64,000 nt of DNA from Apoda limacodes (Eukaryota; Arthropoda; Insecta; Lepidoptera; Limacodidae), in the NCBI GenBank assembly GCA_946406115.1, contig OX291540.1, positions 7,126,563 to 7,190,562 of the forward strand, given 5' to 3'. The notes beneath the pieces are model-generated. The model was not told the origin of the DNA and ran no database searches. It saw nothing but the letters and a program-made list of their open reading frames with translations. How positions within the stretch are numbered: position 1 is the stretch's first letter; every line of letters begins with the position of its first letter. The translations under genes were made by a program, and so were the position numbers. Of this stretch, positions 35,816 to 49,063 are shown piece after piece.

Positions 35816-37181
35816 AAATAATATAGTACTGATGCATATTTTCGGAAAATGTGCCGTGATCTAGCTACGACAAGCGATCACAGGGGCAAATATTGAGACA
35901 ATTTAATGATGATCCGTTTTTGCATTTTGATTACAGAACACCAATAATTGAAAATATTAGTGATTCAATGAATGCACATTGAAATCCCACACAGTTTTGC
36001 GGCCTTCATGCAAGTTGAAGCATCATTTTATTTTCAAGACGTTGTTTACATGTTGAAAATCAGATAATCAAACTCAACAATATCTAACAGAAAATATTTT
36101 TCTTTGTAAGAAACCAATTAAATAGGTGAGTGATACTTCAAAATCATCTTATAGTGACACTTGTCTTGAGCGTAGTTAGAGCTTGGTTAAGCCTTTTGTC
36201 CTATAATCGCTTCATTAATTTATAACCATATGATTTTTGTACCCAAAAGGCGTTTAAGGAACCCTATTAATCAGTCTATCTGTCTATCTGAAGGGCTTTA
36301 TCTTTTGAACCTTAATAAGCAAACTGTCATGGAAACAATTAGTATAAATTTGAGATATGTATGTAAGTTGAAGTGATTGTAGAATTAACTTTAAAATTAA
36401 ATGAAGTCTAATAAACTTAAACGAAAAATCGGCTAAATCAGGGGTTTTAGTCTAAATAAAAATAAAATTCATACATATACTTGTGAGCACATTGACAATA
36501 AAGGAAACTCTAAGATATTTTTATATTGACAACATTTTATGCGACAGCAAACTACTGAAACTTGTAGACCGTAAATTGTAGTAGAGTAATTCGAAGAACA
36601 GTGTCCTTTCTTATTCGATTACTGCAATATATCAAATTCGATTTGATATTTTGCAGTGATTTACATTATTTTAAACATTTTTGTTTCAATGGTACTTAAA
36701 AACGGTTTTTTTTTTAATTCTTGACTTTGATGTACAGTAAAAACAGGAGAATTTAGCCAAAATTAAAAAAAAACAACCCGACCCAAAAAAGTGAGAAGTG
36801 AATGTAGCTTGAAATTCCTCACCTAATATCCTTATTTATCTATCCTGCTCCATCATCAGACCTAGATCACCTATTTATAACCTATTCATGGAGAGCAGAG
36901 GTTACCAGTTTTGATACTATTATAGTGTTCTACTTAAAAAGAATCATATATTACAGTTAGAACATGTAATGTTTTTCTGATTTTTACTTAAGAGAGGGTA
37001 ACTGCTCCATTTGTAAGAACATAATCAGTTTACAAAAATCTTATACCCTTAACATTTCATTGTTATTATTATACATATCGCAACTACCTACCTTCATCAA
37101 CTATAAAAGAGCTGAAGTTTGAATGGCTGAACAGATTTTCTTGAGTCATAGTTAAAACATCACTCGATCAAATTACCTTTA

Positions 37182-37500
37182 AAAAACCGGCCAAGTGCGT
37201 GTCGGACTTTGCACAGTTAGGGTTCCGTACCAAATGGCAGAATCATTCATAAATATTGTGTTGGTGAACTCCTTCTGTGCTACTGTGTTCATTTGACCGC
37301 AAAATGAAGTTGGTTATAATAGGAAAAATTAGAGAATTTCAAATGAAAAATCTGATTAATCAATATATTGGTATTTTTTTAGTAAAATATACGTAATAGT
37401 AATTATTATCACCCAATTTCAAGTTTATAAGTCAATGGGAAGTTAGAAAATTTTGTAAAGCTTCTCATGCCCTTGTTTTCCAATATTTTTAAAACATAAA
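37182..37500 (+). repeat. GGGTTCCGTA-type repeat, 5' part
   Basis: AAACCGGCCAAGTGCGTGTC and TTAGGGTTCCGTACCAAATGG begin a copy whose far end is not obvious. Confidence 0.55.
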
Positions 37501-37567
37501 TAAAGTATTTATCTACTCACTAGCTCTTAACAACGATACTCCACTCGATGAGGAAGGTCAAAATTAT

Positions 37568-37965
37568 ATTTTTACCATTGCCACTTGAAAAGGGCATTTT
37601 ATTAAGAGTAAATAAAACTTACTTTTACTCACGGAGTGAATAAAAACATTTTAAATTTGGAACAATTGTTAAATTGTAATTGTGGTTGTTTTATGTTATT
37701 GTTTTCTTATCACCCGGTAATAATTACCAAATTTATACAGAAGTATAATAGTACTATTTATTTTCTCGCAGTCAATGGTAAAAATTACAGTATGCAACAC
37801 TTACAAAAAAAACCATCTCGGTCCTTAAATACCCTCACTCCGCTCAGGATTCTACTCTCTAGCATCCTTCGCTGCTCTCGAGACCAACTAAGTTCCTCGA
37901 ATTTAATTCCCTTTTATTTCACTTGTTGTATAATCTACTATATCGCGCCCCTCTTTAGATCTATG
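37568..37965 (+). repeat. Approximately 400-bp dispersed repeat, copy 2
   Basis: Same block order as 31575-31990, somewhat shorter by deletions. The jockey-like remnant follows directly. Confidence 0.75.
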
Positions 37966-37999
37966 GGAACCTCCCTTTAAAACATTTAAAAATATTTTG

Positions 38000-39790
38000 T
38001 ACGGATCAGGGGCCCTTCCGCCCGCCGTGCCAGCAACCGTATCATCTGTGTCGAGCTTCGGCAGTCTGAGTACCGCACCTTTTTGTCCTCTGAGCTGTCT
38101 GTGCAGTGAATCCTCATCTTTAGTCTAAGTAACTTCATATATAATGGCCTGAAAAAATAAAAGAAAAAGAGTTTTTCAGCGGCTACTCCATCCACATATA
38201 ATGTGGATTTTTACAATATCAGGGGTATTCACGCAAATCTTAGCGCAGTCCACCACCATCGCGAGACTGCGCAGCCGACCATTCTTTTTCTAACGGAGAC
38301 GCAGGTATCCTGCCCGGCCGACACGTCATACCTTCATTACCCCGGCTACAAACTCGAGCACAATTTTATGAGTCATGCCGGTGTATGTATGTTCGTCCGG
38401 TAGGATATCTGCTGTCGCCGCCTTCATAACCTTGAAGACAGGGACCTGTCGATATTGTGGATGCACGTAGATTGCGCCGGCCATACTTGTATCTATGCGT
38501 GCCTATACAGGTCTCATAGCGGTTACACGGACGTAACTTACGCACCTGAGTTTGACTACTGACAAAATTCTAGAGCAATATCCCACAGCTCAACTAGTTA
38601 TTATGGGAGACTTTAACACCCACCATCGTGAGTGGCTCAGTTCTCGAACCAATATCTGCTGGAGAGTTTGCTCTGACCTATGGATTCTCTCAGCTGGTAC
38701 TTTCTCCAACGAGAATACCAGATATAGAGGACCATACTAGCTCCTTACTGGACCTTCTGCTGACTACTCCTCTGGACTGATACTCCATCTCAGTGGATGC
38801 GCCTCGTGACTCCTCGGACCACTGTCCCGTAAGGACTCAAATGTCATGCACACAACCCGATCCATCTGGGCCAACTAATTGGCGTCGTGTGTAGCACTAT
38901 AAGTCGGCAGACTGGGATGAATTGCGAGAATGCATCGTACCCGTGGAGACAGCTCTCCTTTAGCTCAGATGATCCTGACGTCAGCGCAGCCGCAGTCACT
39001 GAAACAATCCTCGTTGGTATGGAATTTTTTATTCTTAACCTGTGAGTAGCTGCCGGCGTCAAAAAACGACCGTGGTTTAATAGATCTTGCAGAAAAGTAA
39101 AGATTTTTAAGCAAACTGCGTATTAGGCTTGGACCGCGGCTCGTAATAATAAGGATCCGAATATTTCTGAGTTAAAACGCAAACTAAATGCTGCCTCGAG
39201 GTTCAGTAAGAAAGCAACTGCCAAAGCAAAATACCAATTCATCGGCAAAATAGGTGGGCGACTGGCGAGCTATCATTCTGGGAGTCGTGCTTTCTGTTAG
39301 TTCGCCAAAGCTGCCAAAGGGATTTTTTGCCAGTCATCATTACCACCACTGCGAAAGACCGATGGTGACTTGGCCCATAGTGCTAAAGAGAATGTCGATC
39401 TACTGGGCAGTCTCTTTGCCTCAAACTCGAATATGAACGATGAAGGCGCTGTACCACCTACTATACCGTGGTGCGGTAAGACCATGCCAGATATCTCCAT
39501 AACACAGCGGGTGGTCCGGCGGGCGTTGCTCTCTCTAGACGTTCATAAGTCAAGTAGGCCAGACGGCATACCAGCAGTAGTGCTTAAGTTGTGGAATAAA
39601 CTCCCTGCCAAGGTTTTCTCCAAGGACTAGATTATGGGGTTCTTTATGAAAGAAGTTATTAGACTTCTAAAGGGTCGGCAACGCGCGAGTGATACCCCTG
39701 GTGTTGCAAGCGTTCATAGGCTACGGTGACCGCTTACCATCAGGCGGACTGTAAGCTTGTTTGCCACCTTAGTGGTATTAAAAAAAACCC
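38000..39790 (+). pseudogene. Decayed jockey-like LINE with most of the reverse transcriptase deleted
   Basis: Endonuclease domain in pieces: YNIRGIHANLSAVHHH and LFLTETQVSCPADTS (38203-38400, catalytic Glu in TETQ), then LVIMGDFNTHHREWL (38595-38640), then SDH near 38817. These endonucleases nick the target DNA. The linker (LAHSAKENVDLLGSLFASNS) and reverse transcriptase start (KTMPDISITQ, LLSLDVHKSSRPDGIPAVVL) follow at 39370-39590. The sequence then jumps straight to the last codons LWNKLPAKVF and the common 3' tail with AAAAAAA. About 1 kb holding the palm and YADD box is missing. Many stops and frameshifts are present. The 5' limit is uncertain. Confidence 0.8.
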
Positions 39791-39792
39791 AT

Positions 39793-40290
39793 TTTAAACC
39801 GACTTCAAAAAGGAGGAGATTTTATTTATGTTTGTCCACCGTTTTGTCTGTCAATTGTAAGCCAATTTCAAAAATTCTTTTTTATTTCGAAGGAGTAAGT
39901 TTCTGAGGTGGTCCTTTATTAATGAAGTGGATTTAAAACTTGAACTTTTGACGAAAAAAAAATGATGTTAATTTTGAACTGGTGAAACGCGCCTTTCATG
40001 TTGATGATTGTATCAAATTATGTTACGAGTATGGATGTTTTTAGTATACCTATATACGAGAAAAAACAACCAGCTTTAAAAGGATGCACTAAAATAATAA
40101 TTATCTACTTATTGCCGAAATCTGATCAGAATTACCGTTTGAACTTGGTGTCATGCAAGTGAAGTGTGTTATAAACTGTTAGGTACATTGATAGTAACTT
40201 TAAACTGTGATTCAGATCAGATTTTTGGCAATAAGTAATTCTTTTTACCTTTTTAGTGCATCTTTTTGAAGCCGGTTGTTTTTTTGTTTT
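39793..40290 (+). repeat. CGACTTCAAAAAGGAG-family repeat
   Basis: AACCGACTTCAAAAAGGAGG at the start and TTTTTGAAGCCGGTTGTTTT at the end. The ends can pair (AACCGACTTCAAAAA with TTTTTGAAGCCGGTT, one mismatch), suggesting terminal inverted repeats. Confidence 0.65.
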
Positions 40291-40299
40291 TAAAAAAGT

Positions 40300-43200
40300 T
40301 TTTATATTTCATAGCTGGCTAGGAAATACGCTGTCCAGTTATCTATGTCTATGGAGTCGACTTACATCTATACTATAATAAAATAAAACTAAAGAGTGTT
40401 TTGCTGATCTCAGAAGCCACCGCCCAGCTGTGACAAGCATTTTACTCAAATACCGTTGTTTTGTGTGTAGACGGTATGTACCTATCTGAGCTAGTTACCT
40501 ATTTTTTTTAAGTTCATTTAAATATGGTATGGATATGTACAACCATTATTTTATCTTACCCAGGGTAACAGGCGGAGGGTACAGTGAAATAAGCGCATAC
40601 GAGACCGAAGTCGTGGTTGAGAGCTAGTATCATATGAAATACAAATACTAAAAGACTAAAAAGTACATATATACCTTTTTTCATTTTGTTATAAAATACT
40701 TACCATTAAGCTCACATTGAACAAATTGATTACTTAACGATAGAGTAATTGAAAGGAGTGAGTTTTCAGCTGTGAAAGAGAGCGAATAGTATTATCAGCT
40801 CAGCTCAGCAAAATGCAAATGAAGATTTCCAATACGTTTTATAAAGTTTGAACCAATTTCAGCTTAAGTTTTGAATTTGTAGCGAGATTTCAAATTAAGT
40901 TCTGAACTTGGATTTGTATAGTTAAAGTTGTAGTATTTTAAACTTGAAAGACTAAAGATTTGTTTTCGTATTAGAGATATTTGTGTCGGAGAGTACCACA
41001 TCGGACAGTGTAGATTTAGGGCTAGTGGGTTTTTAATCAGTATGGGCCCACAGGGCCTTATGACCGACATTACACCGTATCTATAAGACTATGATGCGTA
41101 ACCTAGTTTTGAAAAATATGTTTACTAAATTTATTAGCAACTTACGTGCTGTAAACTTAGAAGTTATGCTAAGAAGTAATGGAGTACTAAGGGTGTCGGT
41201 CTTGGTAACCTACTTTTAGCGGATTATAATTTGAAGAAATCTTTCATGATTCGGGCGTATATAGATCTGCGTCGGGGATACCAAAAAAAAATTCGTTTCA
41301 ATTTCGTTGAAAGTATTTATAAAAATCTTTTATTATTTTTCTGATTTATAAAAAAATTACTAAAACGTCAGAGGGGGAAAAAATGTACGAATTTGAACGC
41401 TATTAGCTCGGATGTTATAATAATACATTCATTAATTTTACTGACCTCATTCCACTTAAATCTAAAAACGCTCTTCAGGTAGGTTTACATAAGGCGTATC
41501 ATATTGGTAAATTTCTGTGTAAATAGATAGAAAGACAGCAGAACTATAAGGACGTGATCACGTAATGTGCCATTCGGATAAAACGGATACACTTAGACAC
41601 GAAACCCTAAAAAGGATGGTTATCATACACTAAAAAAGAGTATGCAGTCGGTTTTGTAATAGGTACGCAAAAAAAATATTTAAAAAATATATTTTAAAAG
41701 AAAACAAACAAGTAGTGCGGTATCAATTACGGTCAGTTCGAGAAATAATTGTAGTGTAAAACTCAGCGACAGAATGAGTAAGAATAGATATAATGGGAGA
41801 AATAGAAACAGGAAAACTGTGGTGCGATTGTAATTAATATTTTCTTTCCAGAGGAATTAGTTCAGGAAATTTCAGGTTGTGATAGAAATATTGTAGATAG
41901 TCTGCACATGCATTGAAAGTGCAAGACCTTAATACAACGGTTTGGTTATTTTTAGCGCAAATGTAACGTCGTAAGTTTTAATTGTTCAATGTGACCTGTA
42001 TGTGACTGTAAATTAGGATCAGACAGAATAAAAACTATATTAATATCATGCCTTTTTAAAGTCCCATATCCAAAGAGTCCAAACGGAGCCCTATTGCTGT
42101 CACACACGTGTCCGTCTGTCACACAGGTTTTACAGAAGTCTTAAAACTTGTACAGTATAAGCATCTTGTTGATCCAAAGCCATACAAATTGTCAAAAAAT
42201 CTTTTTATATGTTTTTAAATGGACGCGAAAACAAATTCATTTGTTCCTATTACAACCAACTCAACCGACGCAAAAAAAAAATTTTAGCGTTTAATTGCGT
42301 AGCACAGAAAAATAATTATGCCATTCGAACGGCTTATATTCTTTATTTGGTACGGAACCCTATATGTGCGAAGTCCGACACGCACTTTGCCAATTTTCTT
42401 ATAACAGAATATTTTAAGGTAGGTACTTCTGAACTACAACAGATGTACATGGTAGTTTATTGATGTAAGTCTGACATTGATATGTTTGTTCATCCTTCGT
42501 AGGAATCCAATCATAGGCTTCCCACTCGTCACCTAAATTTGTCGTTTTAGGCTAAATATATTGTGAAGCGATAAATCAATTAACTGGTAAATAGCTAAAA
42601 TAAAACGATATGCTTACATCACGCGGTCCATTGCCTTGTTTACATTTTTAGTGGTATAATATAAAGCAATGTATGTAATATTTATTTACTATTTGTATTT
42701 TTTCTGTGATAAACTCTACACTGAATGGAAACATGATACCACTCGTAGGTACTACTACAAACAGTCTGGTGCCAAGTTTTGCTTTGAGTGCAATGCTGCC
42801 TCCTCAGTAATTCCTCACCTATTTTCTGTATTCTATTCAAATGTGTGCTACGGTCTTTGCTTTTAGAGTACTGCAGCGTAACTACTACATGCATTACTTT
42901 GCATCAAATGCTAAAATAATAAAACTAATCCTTCCATACACTACTAAATTGACAATATTCTTCCAATACATTTTTGACATTTGTAAATTGTTATTTGTTA
43001 ATTAATTACAATGTTTTCTGCCAATTTCATAGAAGGAAAATAGTCAATGTTTGGTTTGAATTTTGGAAGTTTTACCAGACCAAGCAATGAACTTCAAAAC
43101 TTTATTAAAACTGAGTAAGTTTGTAACCGATTTCTTTCCCGTTATTTACTTACTAATTAAAGAAACCAAGTAATCTACAAGCTATAACTATTAAGGTACT

Positions 43201-45600
43201 TTTCCTTAAAATCTAATTTAATTTAAAGAAAGGAAGGAAAATCTTCTACTTACCGTCTTCTTTTCCAATTGTAATCCTTTTACCTACTTATTTTAATTTT
43301 TTTTTCAAAACACTGAAAAATATAGTATGTAAAGCTATAAACGGTATTTATTATTATATTATAATTATATATTAACCTTATTTCCAGTACAGTATAAAAT
43401 AATTACACTGTAACATTTTTTTAATTATTTTTATGTTATTAATAATAAACAAGACATTTAATTTGGGGCGTGATGTTAACGTGTGGTTAGTGCGGCTCAT
43501 GCTAACAAGCATCAAGGTCTGAAGGTCTGCGTATATATAAATTTAGTTTACATTTTACATCCTAGAACAGACAGTATTCATTGTAGTTTAAAAATAGCAT
43601 TAGCAAACGATATATTAAAGTTTACAGAGGAGTGCATTAAAAGGGCGATGTTGGTCAGTAGGCTAATTTCTGCAATACTTAGGATGTAAATGTAAATTTG
43701 CTAAAAATGATTACACAATGACATGTGATGTGTAATGAAAAAATGCTTTGTTAGAATATCTTGAATCTTGGAAATCTTGTCACTTTATTTTTAAGCCACT
43801 TCTACACAGCGTTAATTCGTACTTACCTATACTTATGTCTGATGATACCATATATTATTTCGATAGACGAACATCAGAAGAAAATGATATGAAAATCCAG
43901 GGATCTAGGGTTAAGTAAAGGTAAAAAAGGTATGTTATAAATAATGTGTTAGTGCTAGAAATGTAGAAATGAAGACTTGAAATATGAAATGGAGCTTATA
44001 TAAGTCCACTTAGAGGTTACGGCGTTAATGTTAAAATAAAAGTTGCTCAGAATTTTGTTTATTCCTGGAACTGCTTAAGCAAAGATTCGGTGTCTGTTAC
44101 TTACGAACTTTTTTTTTATTTATTCTATAAGTAAAGGTGTTTACTTTAATAAAGGTAACTTAGTTCAAGTTTATTTATTTGGTACAAATAATTATCTAAG
44201 TTTTATTGTCAAAAAATAAGTATTAAAAATATAAATGGAGTTGAAAACTAGTACGTAACTAGATAATGTTTAATTTCTTAACTATAGTTAGATAATGTAA
44301 TAAACCATTTTTATTGTTTTTGAAGAAAAAAAAATGGTTAAAGCATACGAACTTACTTAAATATAAAACAGAAGGAGTTTAAAGTTATGGTTATGTGTCT
44401 TTATATTAGATTTTTAAACTAATGGAAAAAACGACGTACCTATTGCTTGTTCATTTCACTTTCTAACATTTTCTCTTCGGACATACTAATAGCTAGGCTT
44501 CCACATAATTGAATAACTCATAAAATGGCTTCTCCCTACAACCAGTAACAAACTTATCTGTACCAGTAGTGTACTAAAATTACCCGACATCGCCGGAAAT
44601 AATCACATTATTTACAGTGACGTCCATGAGCTTGCCTCCATATACATTCTACGCTTGTTCGTGCGTCATGAATAAGTGATAGATCGTTTCTTGTTCTTTT
44701 TTATTGCTTACTTACTATTAATATTATTTCCGGGAAACACTTAATTAGTGTAGGAAGCACCTTTTTTCCTTTCGTATTTTTTTAAGACAGTTTAGTGATA
44801 TTCGGTTAAAACAATATTTACGACTATCATTAGATCTAAAATGTTAAGGAAACACATTTCAAGAATGTGGATATGATATTCCTAACAAAAAATGTCTAGA
44901 AGAGCTCTTCCTACGGTAAGATAAAAACAAAAAGATGTTTTAAAGTAGTGATATAGACCTTAAATCTTACATTTTTATTTTCCAACCAACGAGATGATGG
45001 AATGTCAAAGGATTTTAACATTTCCGTATCTTAATTTTAAAATAAAAAAATTAAAAGCCTATTTTTTTAATTATTGTAACTTCAGTTTCGAAAAGTATGC
45101 ACTTGCAACATTATAACACGACCAAACCGTACTGAAAAGATACGTGCAACAAGTTCCTACTACATAACGCTGATTAACAATAGTACTTACATGCTGAATT
45201 TAGTTGGGAGTTCCTTGTAACAACTAGGACTCGTCTTAAAATGAACTTACTTATGTTATAGCGCATTAATAATATTACCAGCCTAACTTTATAACACAGA
45301 TTCAGTTTTGTAACTACTTCGGTCAAAATTTGAGAGTTTTATCTTCGGGGAATACCTATGACAGTCACGATCCCTATAATTCGAATTTAACATTAAACAG
45401 CCGCAGCTAACTTTCTTTTCTAACTCAGAACAAACTTTGACAAAGTTTGAAAATTTGTATTGCCGTGGGTTGAAGGTACAATTTCATTTCAGTTAAGCCC
45501 GGTTCCAGTAATCAAATTATAAATTTGCAAACAAGAAAGATCAACGAGTAAAATGATTTAATTTGAAAATGAACATACGCGGCTGTTTGTGACTTAGGCC
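40300..45600. other. AT-rich stretch with few recognisable features
   Basis: No gene was recognised. A reverse GGGTTCCGTA-type repeat lies at 42066-42400 (TACGGAACCCTATATGTGCG and CGACACGCACTTTGCC at its right end). Open frames at 40864-41070, 42209-42463, 42669-42894 and 43483-43689 show no family motifs. Confidence 0.45.
42066..42400 (-). repeat. GGGTTCCGTA-type repeat, reverse copy
   Basis: Left: CCAAACGGAGCCCTATTGCT and GTCCGTCTGTCAC. Right: GGTACGGAACCCTATATGTG and CCGACACGCACTTTGCC. Confidence 0.65.
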
Positions 45601-45609
45601 TTTTTTATG

Positions 45610-45865
45610 CAGCACTGTGATTTTGGGGCGAGACTCTGAAGGAGTCTCAGCTCATATAGCGCCCAACGCTCAAGGGCTCCCCGAGGGGGAAGCCTCGGCT
45701 TGGGTTGTCGCTCTCGGGGTCGTCCCTTCGACCGGCGTAAGCCTCGAACCCGGAGGTGAGTCAGCGCCAGGAGGGGAGTTCCCCTTTACGCGGTTGAGAC
45801 TTAGGTCTGTTGAGCGCATTGATATGCCATGCTACGGGTTAAGTTATATTGTGGATGTTGACCAT
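45610..45865. other. GC-rich island, probable transposon fragment
   Basis: About 240 bp that is strikingly GC-rich within AT-rich DNA. It contains the hairpin GAGACTC-TGAAG-GAGTCTC (45632-45650) and an 85-codon plus-strand frame (GLPEGEASAWVVALGVVPST) without a known domain. GC-rich 5' leaders of some insect retrotransposons look like this, but I cannot assign it. Confidence 0.45.
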
Positions 45866-45869
45866 TGCT

Positions 45870-48600
45870 TGTGATTATAAAAGCAACCATATGAAGATAC
45901 GATGTTTTTGTTTTAAAATTTGGTTTCTATTTTTGGTAGGTACATTAATTTACACCTTTATACCAAATTTTAATTAATTTATTGGTAATTGATTGGCGAA
46001 AGTAGTTTTAATGCAGAGTTGTAAAGTATGACTTTACTATACATATAAAAGTTTTAAGAATACTTTTTATTTGAGACCTCATTCATCGAAATCGGTCCAG
46101 CCGTTTACGCTACTGGAGGTTACAATTGAACGAACATACCCACATTATTTTTCTTCTGGATCAATTGGGTAAAAGGTGTTAATCTTCCTATAAATTGTTG
46201 TTTGTTGGTCGGCTGCTGGCTACAGTACGTATGTTATAACGTTATTACGTAGTTACGTAAGAAGACCTTTTCACTTATATTTAAGTGTTTAAATTTTGTA
46301 ATGGTAAGGAACCCTTATGGAGCAAATCCGACTCGAGCATCCACTTAGGCAGATTTTCTATTAAATTTTAAACCGAAGACTTCTCTTTATTTATTTATTT
46401 GTGATGAAGTCTTCGTTCTTTTTACAAATTGTTTTATTTTATTTGGTTTCATATGTTTAAAACTTCTCAGTAGCGATAACATCAAGAAAACTAAGTTATG
46501 TGGAGATTTAATTAACTTGATAGTGACTGATTTGCATTAACAAGTTTTAACTAATTCCTAGTCGGAGCTGCGTCGCGTCGTCTTAGGATTACTTAGCACA
46601 TCTTATTGACTTAGTTAACTAACTGGAATATTAGGAATATAAACTATGAAAGACTAAATTAATATCATCCACAGTTAAACAACTCTTAGCTAATTTGCAT
46701 TGCTTTTACATCCATGTATGTAGTTGTCATACGCACACGTTGTCCATTTTTTACCCGTGACGGAGGCACCGGCAAAGCGAACAGAGACAGTATATGCGCT
46801 TAGGTGGAAAGGAGTTTGTGTGTATGTATGACAAGTAAAAAAAAACTACAAAATCAACTTCGATACGGATTATGAACCTCAGAGCAGGTTCTAAGTCATG
46901 TTTGGCTGATATAAGGGAACAGGGGGCGCTGTAATTAATATGTTTTTAAAATGCTTGGGTTTATTTAGATGTGGGTTTTGATATTACATAGCTTTTTTTT
47001 CGAGTAAGCTCATGGTCATTTTTTACGGTTAAGACACCTGAGGACGATGGCTATGGGGCCCATAGGAATTATTTAAATAGTTGATATTTTGTCAAGGGTT
47101 TTTTAAATTTTATCACTTGTTATGTTTTAGGTTTATAATATTGTTTTTAAACAGTCCGAATAAAAAAATGGTGGAACCCTTAGGATCACTAGTATGCCTC
47201 TCCGTATGTCACAGCTAAATCGATCCGAATCAATTGGACCTAGTAATTTAAAATTTGGTCCACATATTAATTTCGGCGGACGTATAACATTCAATTGCAA
47301 AAGTTTTTAATTGGTGACAAAAAAGCAGGCTGCTATTTTGCTCACTGCTATTTTGCAAAGGATAAGTAAGTATGGCAGTCCAACGAGGGAACGCAGCTTA
47401 AATTCTTGGGACCATGCTGCGTGGACCAGGTTTATATGATTGATTTTAGGATAGTTTTCCTCTAAGTAGTTTTTTTAAATTAACTAGTCATTAAAATAAA
47501 CAAAATTTTTTAGTAAAAAACAAATAAAAAAAAAAAACGTTATTAATGTGCAATTAAATTATTCTTTCTTGAAACCAAATCATTCAATCGGTAATAATTG
47601 TTATTCTGTGATTGCAACAGTCACTCCCCTGTTACAGCAAATTTCACTTAGGGGTTGTTGGTGTTTGCTAACACTCAACCGATTCAGGTTAGCTAAATAT
47701 TTGCATCACTCAGCGTTCTTACTACGAGAGAAATGTCTGATGAATCAACCATTTAGACACACTGCACATTCTATTGTCGTAAAGGGCACTTAGCTTGCTA
47801 AGTAAATCTTACGTTGCAATAAATGATAGAATTTTAATATTTATTACTTAGAAGCGGGCTCTCTTGGCATTAACAATGAAAAATAACCGGGACGTCTGTA
47901 TCATTTCTTTATTTATTTTTTTGCTTACTTTAGATTCTTTGTTTCAGCTGAAAATTTGCCGTAGCTTTTTTTAAACATGTCATATTTTTTGTTAAAGATA
48001 TATAAATTATATAACCAGCTATGATATGCCGACGGAATACATCGAAATATCACTATACGCGTTTCTTTTACAATAAGTTTCGTCATGCACCAACCGAATT
48101 TTAATATATTGTCACAGTTCAGTTGAACTGATAGTTTATAAACGGTGTCCGTGCTCTGGCATAATAATAAAAGTAAATAATAATGTCAGTATTATTCTAC
48201 TCCCATTCTTATGCAAAGTATAGACTCAGTAGTCCAAGCTCACTGATTCTTTAGTCGGTTGATTAAAAAAGTAGCAGTGTGCGGCTAGCATATAACACAC
48301 GCAAGCGAAGACAAGGGCTTTAGTTACTTTTCTGTAAAACAAGTGATAATGTTTCCTCCTTACGGCTCCGTAAAATAGCGATGACCCATCAAGTCGCTTT
48401 CCCGGTTATCTGGTCATTATGTAAGTCTACAAGAGTGGCCGTATCAATAAATCATTTTATATGGGTAGTTATAATCGTTTCGTGCAACCCAAATTAGGGT
48501 GGGTGCTTCAGTTTAGACGGTGTGCAAAGTGAACGGCGGAGGAGATATTTTAATTGAGACTTTAATATCTATGATGCAGATGAATTAAAACCTTGGGTTA
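45870..48600. other. Intergenic DNA
   Basis: No gene was recognised. Short repeat pieces include TCGAAATCGGTCCAGCCGTT near 46090 and a GGAACCCTTATGGAGC reverse repeat piece near 46310. The frame at 47548-47793 has no motifs. Confidence 0.4.
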
Positions 48601-48604
48601 AAGA

Positions 48605-48815
48605 TGTCGGTGGTGGTTTAGTGGTTTCGGTGTCTGCCTTGCATTCCGTCGAGCAGGGTTCAAACATGCTGTATACCAATGAGTCTTTTTCTCAATTTCT
48701 TAAGTAAATCGTTTATTTACACCTGTGCCTTTTTGGTGAAGGGAAATATCGTGAAGACACCCAAATCGTGTGAGTAGGCCATGCTACAACAGTGGACATG
48801 TACGTATGTATGAAA
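48605..48815 (+). mobile_element. Diverged tRNA-derived SINE
   Basis: GATGTCGGTGGTGGTTTAGTGG head, a degenerate B box CAGGGTTCAAAC, TATACCAATGAGTC and the body GAAGGGAAATATCGTGAAG. It ends CTACAACAGTGGACATG. Confidence 0.7.
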
Positions 48816-49063
48816 TCTGGCAAAGAAAACTTCGAACAATTACACTCTATTTAAAAATAAATGATGGTTGTAGACTAATAGCTTTTTATACAACATGAAT
48901 AAAAATAAATATTTTTATTTTCATAAAAGGAATCATACTAATCATTTGGACGTACGACACATGCTTTAACAAATGGAATTAATTTTAACTGCAACATTAA
49001 TGTCTGTTAAACAGTATAGGTCGTTAAACATACATTTATTTAGCATCAAAACATATCTCCTTT

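Larger units (their letters stand above)
32000..37180. other. Long AT-rich stretch without recognised genes
   Basis: Nothing coding was recognised in over 5 kb. Features noted: a (TA)n tract around 34413-34460, a lepidopteran repeat starting ACTAGCTTTTGCCCACGG at 35604-35815, and a GGAACCCTATTAATCAGTCT repeat piece near 36255. Confidence 0.5.
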
